Positions 1-6,752 of a stretch of 64,000 nt of DNA are shown here, one piece after another. The translations under genes were made by a program, and so were the position numbers. The notes beneath the pieces were generated by a model. It was not told where the DNA came from and did not search any database. It was given only the letters and a program-made list of their open reading frames with translations. The stretch comes from Rahnella aceris (GTDB lineage: Bacteria; Pseudomonadota; Gammaproteobacteria; Enterobacterales; Enterobacteriaceae): NCBI RefSeq assembly GCF_011684115.1, contig NZ_JAADJV010000003.1, positions 372,001-436,000 of the forward strand, in the 5' to 3' direction. Every line of letters starts with the position of its first letter. The first letter of the stretch is position 1.

Positions 1-230
1 CCCACTCTGGCAATTACCGCTGGTGATGACAGGAAACCAGACAGACGCGGGTCACGTGAAAGCGACTGCGCTTCTGCCGGTACCACACCATCAGGCAGTT
101 TATGGAGTTCGGCTGGCTCGTTGGTGATCAGCAGGCGTTTACTGCTGAAGAACTTCACCATGTCAGCCGGCAGCGCGAACTGCACGATCCCCAGTTCTCG
201 CTGAGGATACGGTTTTAATAATGCTCTCAC
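1..230 (-). CDS. phage protein of unknown function, 3' part outside window
   Basis: The reverse strand is open from a GTG at 228-230 to the window edge, 76 codons (it begins MRALLKPYPQRELGIVQFAL). The GTG overlaps the TGA of the upstream antirepressor gene, the same coupling seen throughout this leftward prophage operon, which supports the start. The visible part is soluble, with no membrane segment or recognised domain. I do not recognise the family. Its place after rusA and the antirepressor fits the end of the early operon. Confidence 0.6.
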   Translation of the reverse strand, partial: MRALLKPYPQRELGIVQFALPADMVKFFSSKRLLITNEPAELHKLPDGVVPAEAQSLSRDPRLSGFLSSPAVIARV

Positions 231-922
231 GCGTGGGCCTCCTGTTTCTGTTGCAGATAACCAGCCCACAGCCCGGCAACCCACTCAACACCCTTCGCCG
301 TGAATCGCGCCTGGCGAAACGCGTGCTGATTCTGCGTGCTGGTACCAGTTTTCACCTGAAACCGGCCTGCCTCTAAATGATTGGCCTTTGGCGTCAACTG
401 GCCTTCCAACCGGTAAACAATGTCTTTCTCGAGCAGGAACATTCGGAATTCCGGTTCTTTCGCATGCAGCAATTTGCAGACAGCGCGGAATCCCATAGAG
501 CCCTTAGCCATAACGTACTGATCAACGAATTCCACTTTCGGGGCCGCCAGCGCCAGCTGTGATTCCAACGCCTGCTTTTCTTCGGCCAGATCAGCAGCCA
601 GTCGCAACGCTTCCGGCAATGACTGCGGAACCAGACTGCCTTCTTCTAATTTCTGCCACCGGTCGATAACAGCGGCAGTGAACTCAGGGGATAATTGTGC
701 GACCAGCACCAGAGAATCGCGCTTATTGAACCAGTACTCCTCATATTCCTGACCGTTCTGCTCATGGATATAGGGGGTGTGCGCCAACGGCGCGCTTAAA
801 ATTCCACCAGCCGCAAGCCTGTCAGCCGAGCGCTTCACGTCGCTGTGCTTACTCTTCACCAGCCCAGCAATCTCACGGCTCGACATTGTTACCACTTTTC
901 CTGACAGCAAACTGTTCGACAT
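227..922 (-). CDS. phage antirepressor, Rha N-terminal and KilAC-like C-terminal domains
   Basis: About 231 residues. Residues roughly 10-90 resemble the phage Rha regulatory domain (MSSREIAGLVKSKHSDVKRS start, then YEEYWFNKRDSLVLVAQLSPE). The last 110 residues resemble the KilAC antirepressor domain. Such proteins usually act against the phage repressor or regulate early functions; that role is inferred. ATG at 920-922 is preferred over the in-frame GTG at 926-928 because a GGAG ribosome site lies about six bases upstream of it. It lies between rusA and the partial distal gene. Confidence 0.8.
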   Translation of the reverse strand: MSNSLLSGKVVTMSSREIAGLVKSKHSDVKRSADRLAAGGILSAPLAHTPYIHEQNGQEYEEYWFNKRDSLVLVAQLSPEFTAAVIDRWQKLEEGSLVPQSLPEALRLAADLAEEKQALESQLALAAPKVEFVDQYVMAKGSMGFRAVCKLLHAKEPEFRMFLLEKDIVYRLEGQLTPKANHLEAGRFQVKTGTSTQNQHAFRQARFTAKGVEWVAGLWAGYLQQKQEAHA

Positions 923-936
923 AATCACTCCACACG

Positions 937-1311
937 TTAAACCGGCTGCACACCGGCGGCTTTGAAATCAGTAATCGTTATTTCTGCCTTACCACCCTTC
1001 GTTACCTCTCCCCATTCAACTGTCATGCGTTTGACCTGGCTGTCGTCCTTCCAGATCCCCGCATGGGTCAGGCCATCAAACAGCGCCTTCTGGAAATTAT
1101 CTAAATCGCGTTTTGCCCTGCTCGGCGGGAATAGAACCAGATGCACATCCAGTTCGGTGAGTAGCGCCGTCGGACGGCTGCGCAACTGCTGATAAATCGC
1201 CGCCAGCGCATTTGACCGGAAGATCCGCCCGCGCTCGCTGATTAGCACGCCCTTTCGGGTGGAGCGCCAGTAACCGTTGACGCTTGGCGGGAATGGCAAA
1301 ATCAGTCGCAT
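937..1311 (-). CDS. rusA: RusA-family Holliday junction resolvase
   Basis: A 124-residue protein, the usual RusA size. RusA dimers cut Holliday junctions made during phage recombination and replication. The family signature is visible: an N-terminal LPFPPSVNGYWR segment and an acidic core RAKRDLDNFQKALFDGLTHAGIWKDDSQV, which contains the conserved metal-binding Asp residues. The start is the ATG at 1309-1311, where family homology begins; the open frame runs further upstream but that part is the neighbouring gene in another frame. It follows the TGT-like gene with 5 bases between them. Confidence 0.9.
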   Translation of the reverse strand: MRLILPFPPSVNGYWRSTRKGVLISERGRIFRSNALAAIYQQLRSRPTALLTELDVHLVLFPPSRAKRDLDNFQKALFDGLTHAGIWKDDSQVKRMTVEWGEVTKGGKAEITITDFKAAGVQPV

Positions 1312-1316
1312 AAGCT

Positions 1317-2072
1317 TCAGACCTCCATCTGCAATTGCATGTTGAAGCGGTCCCGGATTTCGCAATATTCCAATGTGCCGGTGCTGTTGAAGGATTCGAT
1401 GCGCTCCGCCAACACATATGCGCGGGTTTCCTTTGACTGAGGTGAATACGTCCCTTTCCACGCACTATCAATTCCGATATTGCGGGCAATGTTGGTGCTG
1501 TCAGCTGACGCCAGCGGCAGTTTGGTGAAGATGTCCTTATTCAGCATGCGGAGACCATGCAGTTTGGTAATTGGCCGGCTATGAGCATCAACAACGTGAC
1601 GAATGATGTCCTTCATACGGGCCACGGCTTTAAGCGGTGATTTCACGTCATACTCACCACAACTGCCAATGGCTACACGCGGGTACTCATGGCAAAGCCG
1701 GATAAAACGCTCTTCGCTTTCGTTCATGTGCCAAACCGGGCAACCGGTAAATTTACTGTGTGGCCACTCAGCCAGCAGCGCATCATTCTCCGCCGCGCCG
1801 CCGTCTATAACGTCAGGAATGACGGCGAAATCGAGACCAGGGTGATTCTTCCAGCGCTCCACGAAGTCGTAATAATCTGACCAGTCGATTTTGTTTTTGC
1901 CTGCTTTCTTCCAGATAGAGAACGCGCCATTGTCTAAGGCGAATGACTGGCAGATTTCGGAAGCCAGCCCGAGCTGACTTGAATTGGCAAAAGAAATGAA
2001 TGCATGGCCACCTGACCAGGCCCGCATCGCGCAGGTATCCGGGGTGATAGGTCCGCCGTGATAGTGGATCAT
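1317..2072 (-). CDS. TGT/DpdA-like transglycosylase superfamily phage protein
   Basis: 251 residues. I place it in the tRNA-guanine transglycosylase superfamily from ordered motif matches: FALDNGAFS at 44-52 (TGT DSGGFQ), IPD at 85-87, RVAIGSCGEY at 132-141 (TGT AIGG..VGE), KLHGLRMLN at 170-178, and SADSTNIARNIG at 189-200 (TGT nucleophile region, D..PTRNARNG), making D191 the candidate nucleophile and D47 the candidate base-binding Asp. The C-terminal zinc-binding cysteines of bacterial Tgt are absent and it is shorter than Tgt. That combination is typical of DpdA-like enzymes that insert 7-deazaguanines into DNA. ATG overlaps the preceding TGA. Substrate and activity are inference. Confidence 0.65.
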   Translation of the reverse strand: MIHYHGGPITPDTCAMRAWSGGHAFISFANSSQLGLASEICQSFALDNGAFSIWKKAGKNKIDWSDYYDFVERWKNHPGLDFAVIPDVIDGGAAENDALLAEWPHSKFTGCPVWHMNESEERFIRLCHEYPRVAIGSCGEYDVKSPLKAVARMKDIIRHVVDAHSRPITKLHGLRMLNKDIFTKLPLASADSTNIARNIGIDSAWKGTYSPQSKETRAYVLAERIESFNSTGTLEYCEIRDRFNMQLQMEV

Positions 2073-2227
2073 CAGTTCACCTCCCCTGCTTTGATCAGGC
2101 TGTTCAGCACAGCATCAGCATGTTCCCGCGCCGCGGTGTAATCAGAGGGATGCAGCTCCCCTTCCGGGGAGACGGCTGTCAACCAACCGTTATAAGCAGC
2201 CAGCCAGATTTTCTGGAATTCGCTCAC
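2072..2227 (-). CDS. small phage protein of unknown function
   Basis: A 51-residue reading frame starting at GTG 2225-2227, which overlaps the TGA of the methyltransferase gene (GTGA), and ending in a TGA that overlaps the ATG of the TGT-like gene (ATGA). Double translational coupling on both sides is strong evidence that it is translated. The product begins SEFQKIWLAAYNGWLTAVSP and is probably helical and soluble. No family recognised. Confidence 0.6.
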   Translation of the reverse strand: MSEFQKIWLAAYNGWLTAVSPEGELHPSDYTAAREHADAVLNSLIKAGEVN

Positions 2228-2949
2228 GCAGCCACCTCCTTCAAGTTTTCAGCGCCAGCAGGAACAGCCAGGTAATGACCAGCCAGCACCTTGACTCGGG
2301 AGTTACGCGCCGGGGAGATCGTGGTAAAGGTCGCTGGTACCAGCTCGATATCGTTGAACGGGCTTTCATTGCCCCAGTGATGCCAGCCAGCAGCTTCACC
2401 GCGACTGAAAAGCTCGATGCGGGAAACCTGACCGTAAAGCTCTTCAAGACGGAAGCGTACTTCGGCAGGCTTTTCGCTATGTTCGCCACGGCAGCTGTAA
2501 ACGACCTGCTTAACGCTGGCGCTGAGGCGTTCAAGCCCGGCGCCGCGTGTGGCGATCAGAACATCTTCGCTATTGCCACGGGTGTAATTGCCGCCGTTCA
2601 TCACCGTTTCGGTGCTAAGCGCATCAAGAAAATCTTCAAAATCGAGCATGGTCTGATCTGCCAGCGCCCTTTCTATACGTCCGCGCGCCTGCTCGTAGAG
2701 CTTGACCCAAGTAAAAGCTTTCATGGTTTTGACCTTGAAGCCCCAGGCCTGCGCCAGCTCAACCGCTTCTGAGGCGAAGTTTCCGGTGTACCACATCGCA
2801 AGAATCGCGTTTTCATCAGCAATTGACCAAACCGGCAGGCGCTTCATTTCTTCGGTTGGCATGGTGCTGTAATGGTCACCCGCTGCGCCATTGCTTACTT
2901 TGTTGGAATACTGCCAGGCCGGATCTGCATAAATCAGTTGATAGCTCAT
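2224..2949 (-). CDS. MT-A70 family DNA N6-adenine methyltransferase
   Basis: 241 residues from the ATG at 2947-2949, which overlaps the stop of the replication gene. It begins MSYQLIYADPAWQY; DPAW at residues 9-12 is the catalytic (D/N)PPW-type motif of MT-A70 methyltransferases, which transfer a methyl group from SAM to adenine N6. STMPTEEM and the GNSEDVLIATRG block are also typical of phage members. Its position directly after the replication gene, where lambda has P, suggests it may protect new phage DNA or affect replication; that is inference. No helicase loader gene is visible. Confidence 0.85.
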   Translation of the reverse strand: MSYQLIYADPAWQYSNKVSNGAAGDHYSTMPTEEMKRLPVWSIADENAILAMWYTGNFASEAVELAQAWGFKVKTMKAFTWVKLYEQARGRIERALADQTMLDFEDFLDALSTETVMNGGNYTRGNSEDVLIATRGAGLERLSASVKQVVYSCRGEHSEKPAEVRFRLEELYGQVSRIELFSRGEAAGWHHWGNESPFNDIELVPATFTTISPARNSRVKVLAGHYLAVPAGAENLKEVAA

Positions 2950-3953
2950 GCTTTCACTCCCTGCTGGCGCTGGGCGCAGTCTTTCCAAATCTTGGCCCAC
3001 GTCGTAATGGCGAAATCAGCGCGCATGCTGCGGACGCTGGCTTTGCTGGCCTCTGTGCACACCATTTTTTCCAGCGTACTCGGTGCCTTCTTCGCCGCAA
3101 CGCCGCTGATGAACCGGCGGTATGCCGCGTCTCGCTCTGCGGTATCAACTGCAACGTCACTGCCAGAAGTCCACTTTCCGTTCACACAGCCCGGACGGCC
3201 ACTCTTCGCCCATTTGGTCGCGCTGAGCAGGTAGCCTTCAAACTTGGCTGGCTGGAACAGAGTTGCCGGGCGCAGATATTCAGCCATTTTTGGAGAGTCG
3301 CCCCAGTGAACCTGCTTGTATTCGATAACCAGTTGCAGTTCTTCCAGGGTGTGGCCTTCACGGAGACGGGCACGCATGTTTTCCAGTGAGCTATTAGCGG
3401 GCTGATAGCGTGAACCGGTGATTTGGTTCAGGTGTTTCAGTGCCTGTTTGGCTTGATCAGTAATTTCAACTTCGGCGTCGGTCTGCGCAGCAGGCTGACA
3501 AGAGGTTTTATTATCTGATGGATCTTGTTTTGAATTTACTAACGGATCCCCCCCAGATTCTGGCGGGTGAAAACCGGTATTCGTGTTGGTTTTTGATGCG
3601 TCGGATTTTGACCGGTCAGAATTTGATGTGTCAGATTTTGATGCGTCAGAATCTGACGGTTGAGCGGCAGCACGAAGCTTCGCAATATTCAGCTGGTACA
3701 TGTTCGACGTGTTGCGGTTTCCCTTACGGCGCTGAGTGCTGGTGATCCAGCCGTCAGCCTCAAGTTTGCCCAGCGTAGTGCGCACAGTGCTTTCACCAGC
3801 ACCCAACTGGCGGGCAATGGTGGTAATTGACGGCCAGCACAGGCCTTCGTCAGAACTGAAGTCAGCGAGGCGCGCCATGATGGCCACCGCCGATATTTTC
3901 AAACCGGCAGCAGCGCAACCATCCCAGACGTATGCGGATAACTTAACGCTCAT
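2946..3953 (-). CDS. phage replication protein, lambda O-like (winged HTH N-terminus)
   Basis: 335 residues. Residues about 15-95 form a helix-turn-helix domain (SITTIARQLGAGESTVRTTL) like those in phage origin-binding proteins. Residues 100-125 are a Ser/Asp/Lys-rich repeat linker encoded by tandem 15-bp DNA repeats. Residues about 170-245 match the conserved phage replication C-terminal domain (LNQITGSRYQPANSSLENMRARLREG region). The layout, with origin repeats inside the gene, matches lambda O. It is coupled upstream to the DUF4222 gene and downstream to the methyltransferase by ATGA overlaps. Confidence 0.85.
   Translation of the reverse strand: MSVKLSAYVWDGCAAAGLKISAVAIMARLADFSSDEGLCWPSITTIARQLGAGESTVRTTLGKLEADGWITSTQRRKGNRNTSNMYQLNIAKLRAAAQPSDSDASKSDTSNSDRSKSDASKTNTNTGFHPPESGGDPLVNSKQDPSDNKTSCQPAAQTDAEVEITDQAKQALKHLNQITGSRYQPANSSLENMRARLREGHTLEELQLVIEYKQVHWGDSPKMAEYLRPATLFQPAKFEGYLLSATKWAKSGRPGCVNGKWTSGSDVAVDTAERDAAYRRFISGVAAKKAPSTLEKMVCTEASKASVRSMRADFAITTWAKIWKDCAQRQQGVKA
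3592..3660. repeat. 15-bp tandem iterons, candidate prophage replication origin
   Basis: Four consecutive 15-bp units at 3592, 3607, 3622 and 3637 follow the form TTTGATGCGTCAGAT, with a degenerate fifth from 3652. Each contains a short dyad TGAnnnnTCA. They lie inside the O-like gene, in the part that encodes the flexible linker between its DNA-binding and C-terminal domains, exactly where lambdoid origins sit. Origin function is inferred from this arrangement. Confidence 0.7.
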
Positions 3954-4302
3954 AAGACCCTCTTAAATTTTCGCCGGAATTGTTCAGTAGGCTGGGCGCA
4001 TTCATGCGGGTAACCTGCACGCATGAAGATGACGCGATCCCCTGCTCTGTCGAAGCCCACGACGTGTACCACAACGCCCCGCCAATCTTTGTAGTGCCTG
4101 TCCAGCGTTTGGATTTCTTCAGACATGCAGTCACCTTCCGGCTTTTCACCCTGACGTAACCTACCCACCACCGGACGATCTGGTAGTTGCACGGTACCCA
4201 GTGGCCCGATACCATCACTTCGTACGACAAAGCTTGTTTGTTGCCGCCAGTCGCTTTGCAGCGCATTTGCGGGACGCCAGCTTTTATGAGTAAACTGTTC
4301 AT
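3943..4302 (-). CDS. overlapping phage reading frame, uncertain
   Basis: A 119-codon frame beginning ATG at 4300-4302, preceded by a TGGAGTAATTAACGC leader like the ones before the antirepressor and xis genes. Its first 60 codons cover DNA upstream of the DUF4222 start; the rest overlaps DUF4222 in another frame. The N-terminal part (MNSLLIKAGVPQMRCKATGG) looks protein-like, the C-terminal part less so. It may be a real gene, or the true gene may be shorter through a frameshift. I do not recognise it. Confidence 0.35.
   Translation of the reverse strand: MNSLLIKAGVPQMRCKATGGNKQALSYEVMVSGHWVPCNYQIVRWWVGYVRVKSRKVTACLKKSKRWTGTTKIGGALWYTSWASTEQGIASSSCVQVTRMNAPSLLNNSGENLRGSYER
3950..4126 (-). CDS. 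DUF4222 phage protein
   Basis: 58 residues from the ATG at 4124-4126, which has a GGAAGGTGA ribosome site; the frame is open back to 4192. The DRHYKDWRGVVVHVVGFD and RVIFMRAGYPHECAQP segments fit the DUF4222 family of small lambdoid early proteins, of unknown function. Its TGA overlaps the ATG of the replication gene. A second reading frame on the same strand (3943-4302) overlaps it almost entirely. Confidence 0.7.
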   Translation of the reverse strand: MSEEIQTLDRHYKDWRGVVVHVVGFDRAGDRVIFMRAGYPHECAQPTEQFRRKFKRVL

Positions 4303-4309
4303 GCGTTAA

Positions 4310-4816
4310 TTACTCCACACACGTTTTTAATGCGCCGACGCCTCGGGACTGCACTCCTGAGGCGTCAACCCTTTCATGCAAAGCCACAACTGACTTCACA
4401 TACTCATCGCGCGCAGATAAGTGCTTGAAATGCAACGCCATAATCTCGGCCTTCTCGTTCTGATCAATCACGCCGTCATCTGCAATAGACGTGTTGATTT
4501 GCTGATCCACCTTCCCGCTCTTTGCAGCCACCTTTACGCCCTTAATAAACAGATCAACGTGGTCCAGCTCATCGCGATTTGGGATTTCAACGAAAAAGCC
4601 ACCACGCCGCTGGGCGAAGTAATCCGCCAGGTGATTGGTGCCGCTGATGTCTTCCATCGCTTCCAGCTCGGCAATTTCGAAGAACCGGCAGCCGTTCTTT
4701 TCGTACAAATTGTTGTTGAACTGCGTTTCAGTCATGCCCAGAGCGCCAGCCATAGCAGACCGACCGCCGGGATAGGCTTTGCACATCGTTTTAACTACTG
4801 ATTTCAGGTCTACCAT
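4310..4816 (-). CDS. CII/YmfL-family phage regulator
   Basis: 168 residues from ATG at 4814-4816 (MVDLKSVVKTMCKAYPGGRS); the frame extends to 4852 but the family begins here. GGRSAMAGALGMTETQFNNNLYEKNG at residues 18-43 is the helix-turn-helix of the YmfL-type phage CII proteins, which activate repressor and integrase promoters on entry to lysogeny. Gene order cro, this gene, replication gene matches lambda cro-cII-O. The C-terminal 90 residues are helical and probably oligomerise. Confidence 0.75.
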   Translation of the reverse strand: MVDLKSVVKTMCKAYPGGRSAMAGALGMTETQFNNNLYEKNGCRFFEIAELEAMEDISGTNHLADYFAQRRGGFFVEIPNRDELDHVDLFIKGVKVAAKSGKVDQQINTSIADDGVIDQNEKAEIMALHFKHLSARDEYVKSVVALHERVDASGVQSRGVGALKTCVE

Positions 4817-4835
4817 GTTGTTTTCCCTTTGGTAG

Positions 4836-5051
4836 TTATGGTTGTTCGCCACTGGTGATAGCCTTTTTGTAAAGTGTTGGGTCGTATTTCAGTTCACCTT
4901 TGGTTCTATATGCAGCCTCGGCAGCTCGGCCTTTTGGGATCAGTTGGCCAGGGCGCTTTCTCCACAAATAAAATGCTTCAGGGGATATCCCAAAAAACTC
5001 AGCGACTTTACCGGGTTCGCCAAAATATTTTTCAAGGTCACTCGTCGTCAT
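4836..5051 (-). CDS. Cro-like repressor
   Basis: 71 residues, helix-turn-helix (KVAEFFGISPEAFYLWRK, residues 15-32) of the YdaS/Cro type. It is divergent from the cI gene and separated from it by 97 bases holding operator-like palindromes, so it occupies the lambda cro position. Expected role: shut-off of repressor synthesis and tuning of early transcription in lytic growth. A CACCTCC complement just upstream of the start gives a GGAGGTG ribosome site. Confidence 0.8.
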   Translation of the reverse strand: MTTSDLEKYFGEPGKVAEFFGISPEAFYLWRKRPGQLIPKGRAAEAAYRTKGELKYDPTLYKKAITSGEQP

Positions 5052-5064
5052 AACACCTCCGATT

Positions 5065-5128
5065 TCTAAATTAATTTAGATAGTATTATTTAATTTTATT
5101 TTGATCAATAAAAACTAAAATAACTTAG
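5065..5128. promoter_or_regulatory. OR-like operator sites between cro and cI
   Basis: A perfect 16-bp palindrome TCTAAATTAATTTAGA lies at 5065-5080 and a weaker copy CTAAAATAACTTAG at 5115-5128. The same CTAAA..TTTAG half-sites recur downstream of cI, as expected for OR and OL of a lambdoid repressor. The sites flank the start regions of both divergent genes. Confidence 0.75.
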
Positions 5129-5148
5129 GTTCATTAAGAGGATGGAAA

Positions 5149-5793
5149 ATGCTTACCCAAGGGCAGCGGATAAAAAACCTTCGTAAAGACAGGAAACTGA
5201 CTCAAGCTCAGGTCGCAAAGGCGTTAGGTGTTAGTGATGTGACTATTGGCTACTGGGAACGTGACCTGAATGAACCGGGTGGGAAGTCTTTGAGTAATTT
5301 GGCGGCTTTTTTCGGTGTTTCTGAGGCTTTCATTCTTTACGGTAAAGAAGAAATTTCTAACATCATTCCCGCATCATTTGGGACACGCCAGATCCCCATT
5401 ATCAGTTACGTTCAGGCTGGTATCTGGACATCCGCGTCGGACGCAAGCAACCTTGAAGGTAATATTGACTACATCCTAACTGACATAGGACTATCACCCC
5501 GTTCTTTTGCCTTAAAAATCAAAGGAAAGTCAATGGAGCCAGAGTTTACTGAAGGTGATCTAATTATCGTTGATCCGGACATAGGTCCGCTGCCTGGTGA
5601 TTACGTTGTAGCGAAGAATGGTGAACATGAAGCAACATTCAAAAAATACAGAGCACGTGGCAGAGATGCTGGGGGTAATGAGATTTTTTCCCTTGTGCCT
5701 CTAAATCAAGATTTCCCAACAAAACATTCTGACCAAGAACCCATATCAATAATTGGCGTAATGGTAGAGCACCGAAAATTCAGACGGCGTTGA
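5149..5793 (+). CDS. cI: prophage repressor CI, XRE HTH plus S24 autoprotease
   Basis: 214 residues. N-terminal XRE helix-turn-helix (LTQAQVAKALGVSDVTIGYWE, about 17-37); C-terminal LexA/CI S24 peptidase domain with a scissile Ala90-Gly91 (VQAGIW), nucleophile Ser128 (GKSMEP) and general base Lys165 (EATFKKY). The protein should hold the prophage silent and cleave itself when RecA is activated by DNA damage, so SOS induction is expected. A GAGGATGG leader precedes the ATG. All catalytic residues are present, so the switch looks intact. Confidence 0.92.
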   Translation: MLTQGQRIKNLRKDRKLTQAQVAKALGVSDVTIGYWERDLNEPGGKSLSNLAAFFGVSEAFILYGKEEISNIIPASFGTRQIPIISYVQAGIWTSASDASNLEGNIDYILTDIGLSPRSFALKIKGKSMEPEFTEGDLIIVDPDIGPLPGDYVVAKNGEHEATFKKYRARGRDAGGNEIFSLVPLNQDFPTKHSDQEPISIIGVMVEHRKFRRR

Positions 5794-5845
5794 TCCCCCC
5801 TTCCTACTAGCCCTACTTCATTCAAAACACCTTCCAGTTAAAAAT

Positions 5846-5894
5846 CTAAATATTTTTAGTTTTAACCGTTGCATTAAAAACTAAATTATTTTAG
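5846..5894. promoter_or_regulatory. OL-like operator pair downstream of cI
   Basis: CTAAATATTTTTAG at 5846-5859 and CTAAATTATTTTAG at 5881-5894 match the half-sites in the cro-cI interval, with centres 35 bp apart. Their place just beyond cI, ahead of the rightward small genes, equals lambda OL/PL. A rightward early promoter controlled by CI is inferred here. Confidence 0.7.
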
Positions 5895-6024
5895 ATTTAC
5901 ACCATCAGCAGTGATCAACGTGGATGCCCACGCAGTAGTTGCAGGTGGCAAAGAAGCATCGAATGATTCTCTCAGGTATCAGCAGCACGACGGCAAGAAC
6001 GCAGCAGCTTAATGAGGTATCAGG

Positions 6025-6183
6025 ATGGATAAGCAAGAACCGAAAATTATTGGTTTGGGATCTTCGAATGAAGAGTTAATTGAAGAAACTGTTTCTGAAA
6101 TATTGCAAAAGCATGCACACCAAGTGGCCGCCTTTTTGGAAGGCGGCGAGATTACCAAAATTAATCTCTTATCTTCGGATTGA
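6025..6183 (+). CDS. small prophage early protein
   Basis: 52 residues (begins MDKQEPKIIGLGSSNEELIE), acidic and helical, with no cysteine or membrane segment. It lies just downstream of the OL-like sites, where lambdoid phages carry N and other early genes. I do not recognise it; it lacks the arginine-rich N-terminus of N antiterminators. A weak purine-rich leader precedes the ATG. Confidence 0.4.
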   Translation: MDKQEPKIIGLGSSNEELIEETVSEILQKHAHQVAAFLEGGEITKINLLSSD

Positions 6184-6403
6184 AAGCTTCAATTCGGTTA
6201 ATAAGCAACTTGGTTGCCGAGGCAACGGCAGGATCCTTACCTTTATAAGCTTGAGCATGACGATTTAGATTTTCAATGACGTCGCTTTTTACTGTGGGTA
6301 AGGCGGTTGAAACGGAATGAAGCGCTACCGTGAATGCGTTCTCAAGAGCTTCAATCCTACGGGCTAAAGTGACTAAATTAGTCGAAGCGTTTTCCACCTT
6401 CAT
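6161..6403 (-). CDS. small prophage protein of unknown function
   Basis: 80 residues from the ATG at 6401-6403, which has an AAGGAA ribosome site; the open frame extends upstream to 6508 but without such a site. The product (MKVENASTNLVTLARRIEAL start) is helical and could form a coiled coil. Its 3' end overlaps convergently with the end of the small rightward gene at 6183. No family recognised. Confidence 0.5.
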   Translation of the reverse strand: MKVENASTNLVTLARRIEALENAFTVALHSVSTALPTVKSDVIENLNRHAQAYKGKDPAVASATKLLINRIEAFNPKIRD

Positions 6404-6560
6404 TTCCTTCTTGGCTGTGTGAGAACTACCAAGATAACACCGCCGCCTGAGGTGGAGAAGTGACCAGGCATACAACGGCAAGAACACTGGGGTTGAGGAG
6501 CTCATCAACCGAAGTCACTCATGACCACAGTTGAAAAGTGTTCTTGCCGATGTTTAGGGA

Positions 6561-6752
6561 TTAGTGGATCTGTAAGTCAGGGACTAGCGTCAGATATGGA
6601 ATTTCGCGGAAGGTTACAACTTCATGAACGTTAACTGGATGCTTACACACTGCACATACGATGGAGGAGATAGTCTCAGAGAATACGACGTCAGAAGTGA
6701 CATTGAATCTCTCAGAATTACATTTTTCGCAGATAAGTTTTATATCGGGCAT
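6561..6752 (-). CDS. small zinc-ribbon phage protein, ECs_2282-like
   Basis: 63 residues with two CxxC pairs (CEKC at residues 8-11 and CAVC at 33-36) that form a four-cysteine zinc ribbon. It resembles the ECs_2282-type small zinc-binding proteins found in lambdoid prophages, whose function is unknown. It lies on the strand opposite the flanking rightward early genes. Confidence 0.6.
   Translation of the reverse strand: MPDIKLICEKCNSERFNVTSDVVFSETISSIVCAVCKHPVNVHEVVTFREIPYLTLVPDLQIH

Noticed and set aside
2275..2772. 165-codon forward frame opposite the MT-A70 gene
   Set aside because: Antisense to a coupled operon gene; no ribosome site.
3592..3660. CRISPR-like repeat
   Set aside because: Units are 15 bp, directly tandem with no spacers, and lie inside a coding gene; they are iterons.
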